Source: Desulfovibrionaceae bacterium (GTDB lineage Bacteria > Desulfobacterota > Desulfovibrionia > Desulfovibrionales > Desulfovibrionaceae). Taken from it: a stretch of 64,000 bases of DNA. Within the stretch, counting starts at the first letter, position 1. The number at the start of each line of letters is the position of its first letter. Where the stretch lies: positions 62,001-126,000 of the forward strand of contig WRHY01000002.1 of the NCBI GenBank assembly GCA_009783025.1, written 5' to 3'. Of the stretch, positions 8,886-16,927 are shown one piece after another. Below the pieces are notes generated by a model. That model ran no database searches, had not been told where the DNA came from, and saw nothing but the letters and a program-made list of their open reading frames with translations. A program made the translations under genes and the position numbers.

Positions 8886-10115
8886 TTACTCCGCCCGCCG
8901 GTCATCGTCATAAAGCGACGAAAGCGTTTCCCGGTAGGTGCGGAGCAGATCCGGCCACTGGTCTTCAGGCACGCCATGAACGTTGAGGCAGCGTTCAAAC
9001 ACGTCGGTTACGTTCAGGTCGTCAAGTGTTTCCCGCTCATGGATTTGTCCCAGCACGCGCTCAGTGATGCGGTTGTTTTTCACCCGGAGAACTTCCAGGC
9101 GCGTGCCGGAGACGGCGGTCTCCAGGCGCTCGCGCAGATCGCCGAGGATTTCGTCGCCGTCGTAGATGACTTCAAGCCACTGCGGAGAGCCGGTTGCCGC
9201 CAGTTCGGCAATGCGCCGCGCGATGCCGTCCCAGTCCCCCTGGAGACGCTCAAGCTTCTGAAACACCGGCACATCAATCAGTTGCACGGATGCAGCCAGG
9301 TCGTGAAAGGCAATTTGGCAAACAGACTTTTGCTGTTTTGCCTCTTCAAAGCCCATGGGCAGGGGAGAACCGCTATAGCGCATGGTTTCGGAGTTATTTA
9401 CCTTCTGCGGGGCGTGGAGATGCCCAAGCGCCAGGTAGTCGAAGCAGGCCGGGAAAATCCCGGCAGTTACATGGGCCAGCGAACCGACGTAGAGGTCGCG
9501 CACGCCGTCGCCCAGGGCGGTTTGTCCACCGGCGGCAAACAGGTGCCCTGTGGCGACAATGGGCACAGCAAGGCCGACTTCCCTGCGCTTTTGTTCGGCC
9601 AGGGCGGCAACAACGGCGTAATGATTGCGGATGCCGTCAAGCAGTTTGCGCTCCTTATCCTCGATGCTTTCCCCGGCTTCCGCCACGCGGATATCCCTGT
9701 CACGCAAATATGGCACGGCGCAGACAATCAATTCCGGCGTACCCTGCCCGTTGCGGAGCAACAGCACTTCGTCTTCCGGATCTTCGGACGCGCTTCCGAT
9801 CACATGGACATCAAGGATTTTGAGCAGTTCCTTGGGGGCATCAAGGAATGAAGGGGAGTCGTGGTTGCCGGCCACCACGACAACATGCCGACAGGACGAG
9901 GCGGCCACTCGGCGCAGGAAACGGTAATAGAGCTCCTGCGCGCGATTGCTCGGAACGCTGCTGTCAAAGACATCGCCCGCCACCAGCAGGACATCGATTG
10001 CCTGGTGCTGCATCGTCTCCGCCAGCCAGACAAGAAAGGCCTCGAACTCCTCGTAGCGTTTTCTGCCGTGAAGGGTTCTGCCGATGTGCCAGTCGGATGT
10101 ATGAAGAATTTTCAT
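8886..10115 (-). CDS. sbcD: Exonuclease subunit SbcD
   Basis: A 409-residue Mre11-type nuclease subunit. All phosphoesterase motifs are present: DWHIG (residues 7-11), GDVFD (about 46-50), GNHDSPSF (about 82-89), GHLFAAGG and GHLHAPQ for the two metal ions. Length matches the family. It starts the sbcDC pair, with sbcC 8 bases downstream of its stop. The complex trims DNA hairpins and protein-blocked ends using ATP from SbcC. Nothing is unusual in this subunit. Confidence 0.93.
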   Translation of the reverse strand: MKILHTSDWHIGRTLHGRKRYEEFEAFLVWLAETMQHQAIDVLLVAGDVFDSSVPSNRAQELYYRFLRRVAASSCRHVVVVAGNHDSPSFLDAPKELLKILDVHVIGSASEDPEDEVLLLRNGQGTPELIVCAVPYLRDRDIRVAEAGESIEDKERKLLDGIRNHYAVVAALAEQKRREVGLAVPIVATGHLFAAGGQTALGDGVRDLYVGSLAHVTAGIFPACFDYLALGHLHAPQKVNNSETMRYSGSPLPMGFEEAKQQKSVCQIAFHDLAASVQLIDVPVFQKLERLQGDWDGIARRIAELAATGSPQWLEVIYDGDEILGDLRERLETAVSGTRLEVLRVKNNRITERVLGQIHERETLDDLNVTDVFERCLNVHGVPEDQWPDLLRTYRETLSSLYDDDRRAE

Positions 10116-10180
10116 GCCGGGACAATAGCAAAAGATGCTTCCCGCGCCAACGGAAACCGAGCGCTTCCGGCGGGGGCCAT

Positions 10181-10495
10181 TTACTGCTGCTGATGTTCCC
10201 GTGCCAGCGGCGTTACCGCGAGGCGCATACCCATCGCGCCGAGAATGGCCTGAAAGCTCCGCAGTTCGGGGTTCCCGGCACTCGACAGGGTGCGATAAAG
10301 AGTCTTGGGATTGAGGTTCGCGCTTTCCGCCACATCTTTCATGCCGTAAGCGGAAGCAATACGGCGCAGGGCGAGCATAAGCTCTTCCTGGTCGCCATCT
10401 TCAAGCACGGCGTTCAGATATTCGGCGGCATAGTCCGGGTCTTGTTTGAAGCTCTCAATGGTGGCTTCTTCATGCGAAACATATGGCTTGTTCAT
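10181..10495 (-). CDS. Antitoxin of a HigB/RelE-type module (HTH)
   Basis: A 104-residue protein with a helix-turn-helix (YGMKDVAESANLNPKTLYRTLSSAGNPELRSFQAILGAMGMRL). It belongs to the probable addiction-module antidote group that pairs with RelE-like killers. The ATG at 10495 is preferred because AAGGAGG lies 7 bases before it; an ATG at 10501 is too close to that RBS. The gene begins 2 bases after the toxin stop, so the two are translationally coupled. Order toxin-antitoxin as in HigBA. It should bind both the toxin and the operon promoter. Confidence 0.82.
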   Translation of the reverse strand: MNKPYVSHEEATIESFKQDPDYAAEYLNAVLEDGDQEELMLALRRIASAYGMKDVAESANLNPKTLYRTLSSAGNPELRSFQAILGAMGMRLAVTPLAREHQQQ

Positions 10496-10497
10496 TA

Positions 10498-10830
10498 TCA
10501 TTCCTCCTTGCCTTTCATCCGGTGCAGGAAATCGGCCCTATAGGCGACTGCCTTACTGATGTCCGCATCCTGCGTGCGTTTGTCACCACCGCACAGAAGC
10601 ACAACTAGCGTTTGCCCATGCTGGAAATAATACACCCGATACCCTGGCCCGCAATCAATGCGCATTTCCGACACTCCGTCACGGCAAGCCTTGTGGTCGC
10701 CGAAGTTGCCTAGGGCCGCCCGGTCAACCCGCCGCAGAACGGCAATCCGGGCGCGAGCATCTCGCAGGGCGTCCACCCATCCCTGGTACAAGTCCGTACC
10801 GTCTTCAGTCATGTAGTGAACGATGTTCAT
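10498..10830 (-). CDS. RelE/ParE-superfamily toxin
   Basis: A 110-residue toxin of the phage-derived Gp49/HigB-like group. The segment AALGNFGDHKACRDGVSEMRIDCGPGYRVYYF and the final LLCGGDKRTQDADISKA are typical of addiction-module killer proteins, which cleave ribosome-bound mRNA. Its stop codon sits 2 bases from the antitoxin start. The region upstream has no strong RBS. It is an ordinary chromosomal TA pair lying next to sbcD. Confidence 0.82.
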   Translation of the reverse strand: MNIVHYMTEDGTDLYQGWVDALRDARARIAVLRRVDRAALGNFGDHKACRDGVSEMRIDCGPGYRVYYFQHGQTLVVLLCGGDKRTQDADISKAVAYRADFLHRMKGKEE

Positions 10831-10874
10831 GAATCGATAGTAGCTTTTAAGCGAAAAAAGTCAAGATGCTGTTT

Positions 10875-10903
10875 TTGCATTCCTTGGCTTGGTGAAATAT
10901 GAA
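10875..10903 (+). promoter_or_regulatory. Candidate sigma-70 promoter for the Trp leader
   Basis: TTGCAT at 10875, a 17-base spacer and TATGAA at 10898 give a reasonable housekeeping promoter upstream of the Trp-rich leader peptide. A second possible box pair, TTGACA (10992) with TATGGT, overlaps the leader start and is less likely to drive it. Confidence 0.35.
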
Positions 10904-11015
10904 ACGCACTGTGGTGGCAGGCAAAAGCTGTCACTCTGGCGTACTGTTTCGGGAGTGCTCCAGTTTGAGCAATGCCCAGAAAATCCCGGCCTTGACAGGA
11001 AGAGTTCTTTTTTTT

Positions 11016-11126
11016 ATGGTCTCTTCCGTTATGCAATATATTGCCCGTCATGATTTTTTTGGTTCCAGCTTCGCCTCCCAGTGGTGGCGTTCTTGGTCTG
11101 TGCATGCCGGGGCATCTGGTTGGTAA
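11016..11126 (+). CDS. Trp-rich leader peptide (attenuator)
   Basis: A 36-residue open frame containing SQWWRSWS and ending in GW-stop. Four Trp codons lie at 11082-11087, 11094-11096 and 11121-11123. It is followed 28 bases later by a strong terminator (11154-11180) and then by a TRAP transporter operon. This arrangement is that of trpL-type ribosome-mediated attenuation: a stalled ribosome at Trp codons would favour read-through. GGAAGAG stands upstream of the ATG at 11016; the inner ATG at 11031 has no RBS. The peptide itself probably has no function beyond sensing charged tRNA-Trp. No similar peptide could be looked up here. Confidence 0.72.
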   Translation: MVSSVMQYIARHDFFGSSFASQWWRSWSVHAGASGW

Positions 11127-11153
11127 TACGCGGAATTTTTCCAACACCCACAG

Positions 11154-11180
11154 CCGCCGGTATTTCCGGCGGTTTTTTTT
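11154..11180 (+). terminator. Attenuator terminator before TRAP operon 1
   Basis: Perfect 7-bp stem CCGCCGG/CCGGCGG with a TATTT loop followed by eight T residues. It lies between the Trp leader peptide and the dctP start at 11219, so it must be passed for the transporter to be transcribed. Upstream segments can compete with it: CTGTG (11098) with CACAG beside the stem, and GTTGG (11118) with CCAAC (11141). Confidence 0.8.
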
Positions 11181-11218
11181 ATTCTTCCCGCCGGAAATCC
11201 GGCAACCAGGAGTAGGCC

Positions 11219-12283
11219 ATGCTCGAATCCAGCTTGCAGCGTGTTTTCGCTGCCCGACAGACGGCGTTGTATTCAGCCTTTTTGTTGCTTTACTGTAGTC
11301 TGCTTTTCTTGCCCGCGGGCGATGCCGGGGCGGTGGAAACGCGGCTGCGTTTCGCCAATTTTCCCGCCGCCGCCACCTTTCCCTGCGTGTCCATGGAGCG
11401 TTGGGCCGAGGAGGTGCGCAAACGCGGCAACGGTTCGGTGATTGTGGAAACCTTTCCCGGCGGCACCCTGCTGGAGGCGAAAAATATGGTGCGCGGGGTG
11501 ATCCAGGGTCAGGCGGACATCGGCTGCATCAGTGTGGCCTACCATCCGGGCGCGTATCCTTTTTTGAGCGTGTTTGAGCTGCCCTTGGGCTTTGCCTCGG
11601 CCGAAGAAGCGGGCAGGGTCATGTGGCAGCTACTGGGGCGGCACGAGCCTGACGAACTGTCCAAAATCAAGGTCATTGCCCTGTTTTCCAGCGCGCCTTC
11701 CCAAATAATGAGCACCAGGCCGTTGAAGGGACCGGAATCTCTGCAAGGTCTCGTGCTGCGCGCTTCCGGCGTACTTTCCGACGTTGCCGAAGCCTTGGGC
11801 GCTTCCCCGGTGTCCATGCCCCAGAGCGATACTCCCGAAGCCTTGCAAAAAGGCGTGGTACAGGGGGTATTTTCTTCCTTTGACGTGCTCAAGGACTATA
11901 ACTTCGCCGCGAGTTGCCGCTACGGCATGGTTGTGGACGGCCCGGTATATCCGTTTATGTTTTTCATGAGCCGTAAAAAATGGGATGCCCTGCCCAAGGA
12001 CGTGCAGGACGCCATTACGGAACTGGCCGAGGAACATTCCGTCTGGACCGGCCGCTATGTGGACGAGCACGGGCGGGAAGCCGTGCGCTGGTCCGAGGAA
12101 ACCTACGGCTATTCCCTGCTCCGCCTGGATGACGGGCAAAAAGCCGCCCTGCGTGAAAAGGCCGCGCCGGTGCTGGAGGCCTGGAAAAAACGTTCGACAG
12201 GCAAGGGCGTGGATGCTGAAGTGTTGCTGCGGGAAGTGCTGGCAGCCAAAGCGGAGTATAGTGGCAAACCGGTCACTGAGTAG
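11219..12283 (+). CDS. dctP: TRAP transporter solute-binding protein (DctP), system 1
   Basis: A 354-residue periplasmic binding protein of a TRAP transporter. A hydrophobic signal (about residues 17-33) is followed by the mature fold. Family signatures are MERWAEEVRKRGNGSVIVETFPGGTL and the central RASGVLSDVAEALGASPVSMPQSDTPEALQKGVVQG, where the Arg normally binds a substrate carboxylate. RBS AGGAG is 7 bases before the ATG. It heads a PQM operon controlled by the Trp leader, so the ligand may be tryptophan, a precursor or a related aromatic acid. That substrate is inferred only from the regulation. Confidence 0.88.
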   Translation: MLESSLQRVFAARQTALYSAFLLLYCSLLFLPAGDAGAVETRLRFANFPAAATFPCVSMERWAEEVRKRGNGSVIVETFPGGTLLEAKNMVRGVIQGQADIGCISVAYHPGAYPFLSVFELPLGFASAEEAGRVMWQLLGRHEPDELSKIKVIALFSSAPSQIMSTRPLKGPESLQGLVLRASGVLSDVAEALGASPVSMPQSDTPEALQKGVVQGVFSSFDVLKDYNFAASCRYGMVVDGPVYPFMFFMSRKKWDALPKDVQDAITELAEEHSVWTGRYVDEHGREAVRWSEETYGYSLLRLDDGQKAALREKAAPVLEAWKKRSTGKGVDAEVLLREVLAAKAEYSGKPVTE

Positions 12284-12298
12284 CAACAGGATATAACC

Positions 12299-12823
12299 AT
12301 GAAATTTTTTCTCGAACGGAGCGGACGGGTGTTGCGCCTGGCCTCGCTGGCCTTGGCCGGGGCAGGAGGCTGCATATTCCTGGTGATGCTGGGTGTTATC
12401 TGCGCCAATATTATTTTACGGCCTCTGGATGGCGGCATCCGGGGCGCTCTGGAGCTTTCCGGCTATCTCTGCGCCTTGGCCGTGGGCTTGTGCATGCCTG
12501 CCGCCCAACTGGCGGGGAGCCATATCGCCGCCGGACTGTGGGTATCGGCCCTGCCTCGTCTGGCCCGGCAGATACAGCGGATTTTGTGCGGCCTGTTCTG
12601 CGCCTTTCTGCTGGGCGCGGCCGGAAACGAAATTCTGGGCGTGGCAGCGTATGCGCACGACATGGGCGAATACATTGACGGGTTTGATTTTTCCTATGCT
12701 TTCATGGCCCTGGGCTTGGCCTCCGGCCTGTTTTTACAGAGCATTATTTTTATTCATGAAACACTGTGCGCGCTCTTTCTTCCCGCTGACTCTTCCGGTG
12801 GAGCGCAGGGGAGGGAAGCCTGA
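12299..12823 (+). CDS. dctQ: TRAP transporter small membrane subunit (DctQ), system 1
   Basis: A 174-residue membrane protein with four hydrophobic segments (about residues 15-45, 50-72, 88-110, 130-158), the usual form of the DctQ subunit. It joins the binding protein to the large DctM permease. The gene starts 15 bases after dctP and its TGA overlaps the ATG of dctM. Sequence is poorly conserved in this family, so the call rests on topology and position. Confidence 0.85.
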   Translation: MKFFLERSGRVLRLASLALAGAGGCIFLVMLGVICANIILRPLDGGIRGALELSGYLCALAVGLCMPAAQLAGSHIAAGLWVSALPRLARQIQRILCGLFCAFLLGAAGNEILGVAAYAHDMGEYIDGFDFSYAFMALGLASGLFLQSIIFIHETLCALFLPADSSGGAQGREA

Positions 12824-14124
12824 TGAGCGCGGCTGTTCTGGTGTTGGCCAGTGTTTTTTTGCTCATGGCCGCCATTTGTTATCTGCGCATGCCCATAGGC
12901 ATGCTTCTGACCTTGCTCGGTGTTGCCGGATATGCCTTACTGGACGGTCCGGCCAATGCCGTTTCCATGCTCGGCAATGAATTTTGGGGGACCTTTTCCA
13001 ACGCGGGTCTGACAGTGGTCCCGTTGTTCGTGTTCATGGGGCAAATTTGTTTCCACTCCGGCTTGAGTTCGCGTCTGTACCAAGGGATTGCCGCCTGGAT
13101 AGGGCACAGGCGCGGCGGAATTGCCGCTGCCACTGTGGCGGCTTGCGGTGCGTTCGCGACCATCTGCGGCTCCAATACCGCGACTGCGGCAACCATGTCT
13201 GTGGTTTCCCTGCCCGAGATGCGGCGTTACGGCTACCAGTCCGCGTTCGCTTCCGGGGTGATCGCGGCCGGGACCACGCTGGGCGCGGTCATTCCTCCCA
13301 GTGTGGTGGCCATTGTGCTGGGCATCCAGACCGGGCTTTCGATTAAAAAACTTTTTATGGGCGGGGTGCTGCCGGGGCTGCTGCTGCTGGCCCTTTTTTT
13401 GTTGACCATTGCCTGGCTGGCTAGAGTAAGGCCTGATTGGGGACCGGCCGGGATAAAAGCGACCTGGCGCGAGCGCATGGCCGGGTTGCCGGGCCTCTTG
13501 GAGGCTGTGCTGCTGTTCGGCCTGGTGGTGGGCGGGCTTTTTTCGGGAATATTCACGCCCACCGAAGCCGGAGGAGCGGGTTCGGCCTTGGCCCTGTTGT
13601 TCGCCTTTGCCCGCGGAGGGCTGAATGGTAAAACACTGGCCCGTGCTGTTATGGAAACCTTGAACGTTTCCGCCATGATTTTTCTGCTTCTGGCCGGGGC
13701 CGGATGCTACGGCAAATTCCTGTCCGTAAGCAGAACGCCGTTCATGGTGGCCGAATGGGTGCAGGGTGCGGCCATTGCTCCCTTTACCCTGCTCCTGCTT
13801 ATTTTGCTGGTCTATATTGTCGGCGGCATGATCATGGACGCCTTGGCCTTGCTTCTGATCACCCTGCCCATCTTCTTCCCTCTGGTGCAAGGCATGGGGT
13901 ATGATCCGCTCTGGTTTTCCCTGCTCCTGCTGGTGGTCACCACCTTGGGGGCGATCACGCCGCCTGTCGGAGCCTCGGCCTATGTGGTGGCTTCCATGGG
14001 CAAGACTCCCCTGGGTGATGTGTTCAGGGGCACGCTGCTCTTTATTCCGGCCTTTTTACTTTGCATCGCCGTGATGCTGGCTTTTCCGGATATGGTGTTG
14101 TGGTTGCCGGGCTTGGTGGACTAG
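12823..14124 (+). CDS. dctM: TRAP transporter large permease (DctM), system 1
   Basis: A 433-residue permease with about twelve hydrophobic segments. It carries the repeated family signatures: GSNTATAATMSVVSLPEM in the first half, GTTLGAVIPPSVVAIVLG, SGIFTPTEAGGAGSALAL, and LGAITPPVGASAYVVAS in the second half. It couples solute uptake to a sodium gradient. It is the last gene of the operon and ends 4 bases before the convergent hydrolase gene. Confidence 0.92.
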   Translation: MSAAVLVLASVFLLMAAICYLRMPIGMLLTLLGVAGYALLDGPANAVSMLGNEFWGTFSNAGLTVVPLFVFMGQICFHSGLSSRLYQGIAAWIGHRRGGIAAATVAACGAFATICGSNTATAATMSVVSLPEMRRYGYQSAFASGVIAAGTTLGAVIPPSVVAIVLGIQTGLSIKKLFMGGVLPGLLLLALFLLTIAWLARVRPDWGPAGIKATWRERMAGLPGLLEAVLLFGLVVGGLFSGIFTPTEAGGAGSALALLFAFARGGLNGKTLARAVMETLNVSAMIFLLLAGAGCYGKFLSVSRTPFMVAEWVQGAAIAPFTLLLLILLVYIVGGMIMDALALLLITLPIFFPLVQGMGYDPLWFSLLLLVVTTLGAITPPVGASAYVVASMGKTPLGDVFRGTLLFIPAFLLCIAVMLAFPDMVLWLPGLVD

Positions 14125-14128
14125 GGCA

Positions 14129-14983
14129 TCAGCCCCCGATCCGGATGGTCCGTAGTTCTTCCAGCAGCATGGCAGCCGTGCGCGGGCTGAAAAGCATGGC
14201 AAAGTGGGGCAGGGGCGGGGTCAGGCGCATGTTCCAGCCTTGTGGCGGGATAAGGGAGGAAGATGGAAGCACGGCTTCATCCTCCGGGCTGACCAGACTG
14301 GTACAGGGCAGATTGGAGATCGGCGGGAGATCGCGCAGAAAAGCCACCAGCGAACCATTCGGCCGGATGCTCCGGACCAACGCGCCAGGGCCGAACACAG
14401 CCATTTTGCTCCCCGCGTGCGGCGTAGCGAGGGTGATGATGCCGCGCACGCGATCGCTCCCGTTATATTCCGCCAGCCACTTTCGAGATAACAGCCCCCC
14501 CATGCTGTGACCGATCAGAACCGGTTTTTGGCCGGTCAGCCGTTGCACCGTGGCCACATGCTCGTCCAGGCCATGCAGGATCCTGTCCAAGGATACGAAA
14601 AAGCTGAAATAGGCATAGGTGCTGACATTGTATCCGGCTTTGTCCAGGGCTCTGGCCATATACAGCCAGGCCCCGGCGTTGTTGTAGATGCCGTGGATCA
14701 AGATGAGCGGAGGAAACGCGTCCGCGCCGGAACCGGCCGGTCCGTCTTTCAACGCGGGTTTGCGGTGCAGGAAAAGGCCGACAACGGCCAAAGCGACACA
14801 TAAGGCGTAACTGGTCAGGGTGGCGCAATAGTGGGACAGGCAGGAAAAAAAGCCCGGCTTTGGCGCGGGAATACGCTCTTCCGGGCTGTTCATGGTTTCA
14901 TACCAGTAGAGAGCGCTGCCGCAACAGCCTATGACCAGAAAAACGAGAGCGGCCAGGGAAAGTAGAGTCAACAGAATGGACAT
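14129..14983 (-). CDS. Membrane-anchored alpha/beta hydrolase (lipase-like)
   Basis: A 284-residue hydrolase with two N-terminal hydrophobic helices (about residues 4-26 and 52-72). The oxyanion-hole segment LILIHGIYNNAGAW and the nucleophile elbow GHSMGG with Ser as nucleophile are clear, and LATPHAGSKMA resembles triacylglycerol lipases. A catalytic His near the C-terminus (PLPHFAMLF) is a candidate. It probably acts on lipid or ester bonds at the inner membrane. It is a single gene, convergent with dctM; substrate unknown. Confidence 0.75.
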   Translation of the reverse strand: MSILLTLLSLAALVFLVIGCCGSALYWYETMNSPEERIPAPKPGFFSCLSHYCATLTSYALCVALAVVGLFLHRKPALKDGPAGSGADAFPPLILIHGIYNNAGAWLYMARALDKAGYNVSTYAYFSFFVSLDRILHGLDEHVATVQRLTGQKPVLIGHSMGGLLSRKWLAEYNGSDRVRGIITLATPHAGSKMAVFGPGALVRSIRPNGSLVAFLRDLPPISNLPCTSLVSPEDEAVLPSSSLIPPQGWNMRLTPPLPHFAMLFSPRTAAMLLEELRTIRIGG

Positions 14984-15058
14984 GCGTACCTCACGCGGGT
15001 GGAACAGTTGAGCGTCAAGCTCAAATGTTCCATACGACAGGGTATTATAATCTTGAAA

Positions 15059-15673
15059 CTATAACATCTTCGTTACAGACTTTTCCAGTATCGCCGCAAG
15101 CGGCGCATCATCGCCTTTAAAGGCGGCGATATCAGCGGCAAGTAGTTCATTCGCAGTTATACCGCCAAAATCAAGATCATACCCGGCGCTTTTTGATAGC
15201 TGCCTGAAATATTCTCGCGCAGCACGACCATTTCCATCACGGAAAGGGTGCAGGGCATTTACCTCGCCCATATAGCGAGTTAAACGTTGAACGAATTTTT
15301 CCTTGTCCAAGCCGCGTAATTTGTTTTCTTCTGCCAAGGCGGAAAAAATTCTCTTGGCATTTTCCGGAATGTGCCGCCCAAGGCAGAAGATGGAAGCGCC
15401 TTTTGCCATAAATTCTCCACGCCGGATGGAACCGGCCCAATCATATATGTCACCAAAAATAAACCTATGGATGGCACAAAGATGGGGAAAGCCATAGTGC
15501 CCCCGCGAGGGCTTTACTCGAAGCATAAGGAGTTTGAGACTGGTGATTTCGCGTTCCGCCAAAAGCAGGGCTTCAGAATCGCGGATGCCTTGTTTGTTCC
15601 GAAAGACGGAAGTGCCTGGGTAGCAATAACTATCCTGCCCATCATGGGAATATTCATAATTTTGCGTTGCCAT
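15059..15673 (-). CDS. Fic-domain toxin (VbhT/FicT-like)
   Basis: A 204-residue Fic protein. The active-site motif HPFRDGNGRAAREY matches HxFx(D/E)GNGRxxR, with the His that transfers AMP (or another nucleotide part) to a target hydroxyl. The fold begins YPGTSVFRNKQGIRD, and IHRFIFGDIYDWAGSIR is the usual flap region. The ATG at 15673 is chosen because it overlaps the antitoxin end by about 20 bases. No N-terminal inhibitory helix is present in the protein; it is supplied by the small upstream gene. In the known family FicT AMPylates GyrB and ParE. The region is clearly more AT-rich than its surroundings, suggesting acquisition. Confidence 0.85.
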   Translation of the reverse strand: MATQNYEYSHDGQDSYCYPGTSVFRNKQGIRDSEALLLAEREITSLKLLMLRVKPSRGHYGFPHLCAIHRFIFGDIYDWAGSIRRGEFMAKGASIFCLGRHIPENAKRIFSALAEENKLRGLDKEKFVQRLTRYMGEVNALHPFRDGNGRAAREYFRQLSKSAGYDLDFGGITANELLAADIAAFKGDDAPLAAILEKSVTKML

Positions 15674-15842
15674 CGTTCGCCCGTGTGTGACGTTTGATGG
15701 TTTGGCGCAATACTTCATGTATATTGGCCTTGCCTGTCAGGCAATCGCGAAGACGGTTTTTATCCTGGTCTGTAAGCGGCATGTTTTCCATGGACATGGA
15801 AAGGTTAATATCATGTATCGTTTTTTCGATTTGTACATTCAT
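15654..15842 (-). CDS. VbhA-like antitoxin for the Fic protein
   Basis: A 62-residue protein just upstream of and overlapping the fic gene. It contains SMSMEN, which fits the Fic inhibitory motif (S/T)xxxE(G/N), followed by LTDQDKNRLRDCLTGKANIHE, the usual second half of the VbhA family. In class I Fic systems the Glu blocks the ATP gamma-phosphate and so prevents AMPylation. AAGGAG lies 7 bases before the ATG. Identified from the motif and gene order. Confidence 0.8.
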   Translation of the reverse strand: MNVQIEKTIHDINLSMSMENMPLTDQDKNRLRDCLTGKANIHEVLRQTIKRHTRANDGNAKL

Positions 15843-16065
15843 TCGGTTACTCCTTGCCACAAAGGCACCAATCAGGCTCAAAAAGAATCCTTAGCGATAC
15901 CATACTATACACAAAAGGAATTATTTAGACACCAGACTCTTTATATTCATCTTCTGGCGGTGATTCTAAGTTCATACTGAATAGTTTTGCTGTGATAAGC
16001 TTTGCATAGGACTTGAACGTTGTCTAAATTGCTTTGCTCAGCGACTACGCTTAATCACCTGATGG

Positions 16066-16512
16066 CTAAACGTATCTTACTGCCACTCCAAGGCCAATGA
16101 GAAAAAGAAACAGAGATACAATAAAAAAAGCTATTGGTACCCATCTGTACTTTTCAAGCTGCTCGTAGGTAATAAGTATTCTTCCTTTGCAAGGCCAGAA
16201 CACAGGTATATATGGCTTATCTGGCTCTTCAGAGGTATGCCGCCATGACTCCAGCAAGGCCATTGTATACCAGTAGGCAACGCCAAGAGCTAATACACCA
16301 GCCAAAGCACCAAGCCCTAATATCGCGGCTGCCCAATAAAGTTTAACGTCTTTTGTCGAGAGTAAAGCGGTGGCAGCTGCGCCATTTAACAAAAGGCAGG
16401 CATTTAAGCTCAACTTTGCGTAGGCCATGGAGAATTCGTTTGTCTTTTCTATCATAGTAAATTTGTGCTGCTCTTTCATGAGCTTAAGTTTATTTTCAAC
16501 TGGCAGGTCCAT
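16066..16512 (-). CDS. Hypothetical small membrane protein
   Basis: A 148-residue protein I do not recognise. It has a charged N-terminal helix, then three hydrophobic stretches: about residues 34-50, 57-84 and 124-145. A short soluble loop (residues about 90-120) carries Trp and Cys. AAGGA precedes the ATG at 8 bases. It is AT-rich like the neighbouring Fic pair and may belong to the same acquired island. The two N-terminal helices plus one C-terminal helix recall small effector membrane proteins, but there is no functional evidence. Confidence 0.6.
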   Translation of the reverse strand: MDLPVENKLKLMKEQHKFTMIEKTNEFSMAYAKLSLNACLLLNGAAATALLSTKDVKLYWAAAILGLGALAGVLALGVAYWYTMALLESWRHTSEEPDKPYIPVFWPCKGRILITYEQLEKYRWVPIAFFIVSLFLFLIGLGVAVRYV

Positions 16513-16927
16513 ATGGTAATCCTTTTTGTTACATAGTGACTATCAGAGAGATGCCTAATCTTTGTTGGCCGTCTACAATAAATCTTGGATTAGTAAGCAT
16601 CGTATACGAACACCCGACCACAGGCAAGGTAATGACCTTTGCCTTGGCTATCTTTGGTTAAATCAGCATATTACTTCAACGATGGGGTTTTCCATACGCC
16701 CGCTCTCCTTAAGTATTCCCAAAAGGGCGGGAATACCATCCGGGAGTAAAGTCCCTTCCACCTGCCTTCGCCCTTCTTCCGCGCGGAGCGTTACGGCAGA
16801 GGCAGGCGTGACGTTTCAGAAGGCCGTTGCATTACAGGCCAAAGCGGGCTAACGTACCCGGAAACCGATACCGACTGTCTGTTACCGCGCCTGCGGCCCG
16901 CAGCCCACATTTTACCTCCACCATACC
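16513..16927. other. Gene-less spacer with a small palindrome
   Basis: About 415 bases with no convincing gene. It holds an imperfect palindrome GGCAAGGTAATGACCTTTGCC near 16622 that could be an operator or a fossil of a mobile element. The composition changes here from AT-rich (left) to GC-rich (right). No terminator with a T tract was found. Confidence 0.4.

Noticed and set aside
16562..16852. A 96-codon frame in the spacer before the LppC-like gene
   Set aside because: No RBS, no motif, mixed composition; I could not relate it to any transposase or other family.
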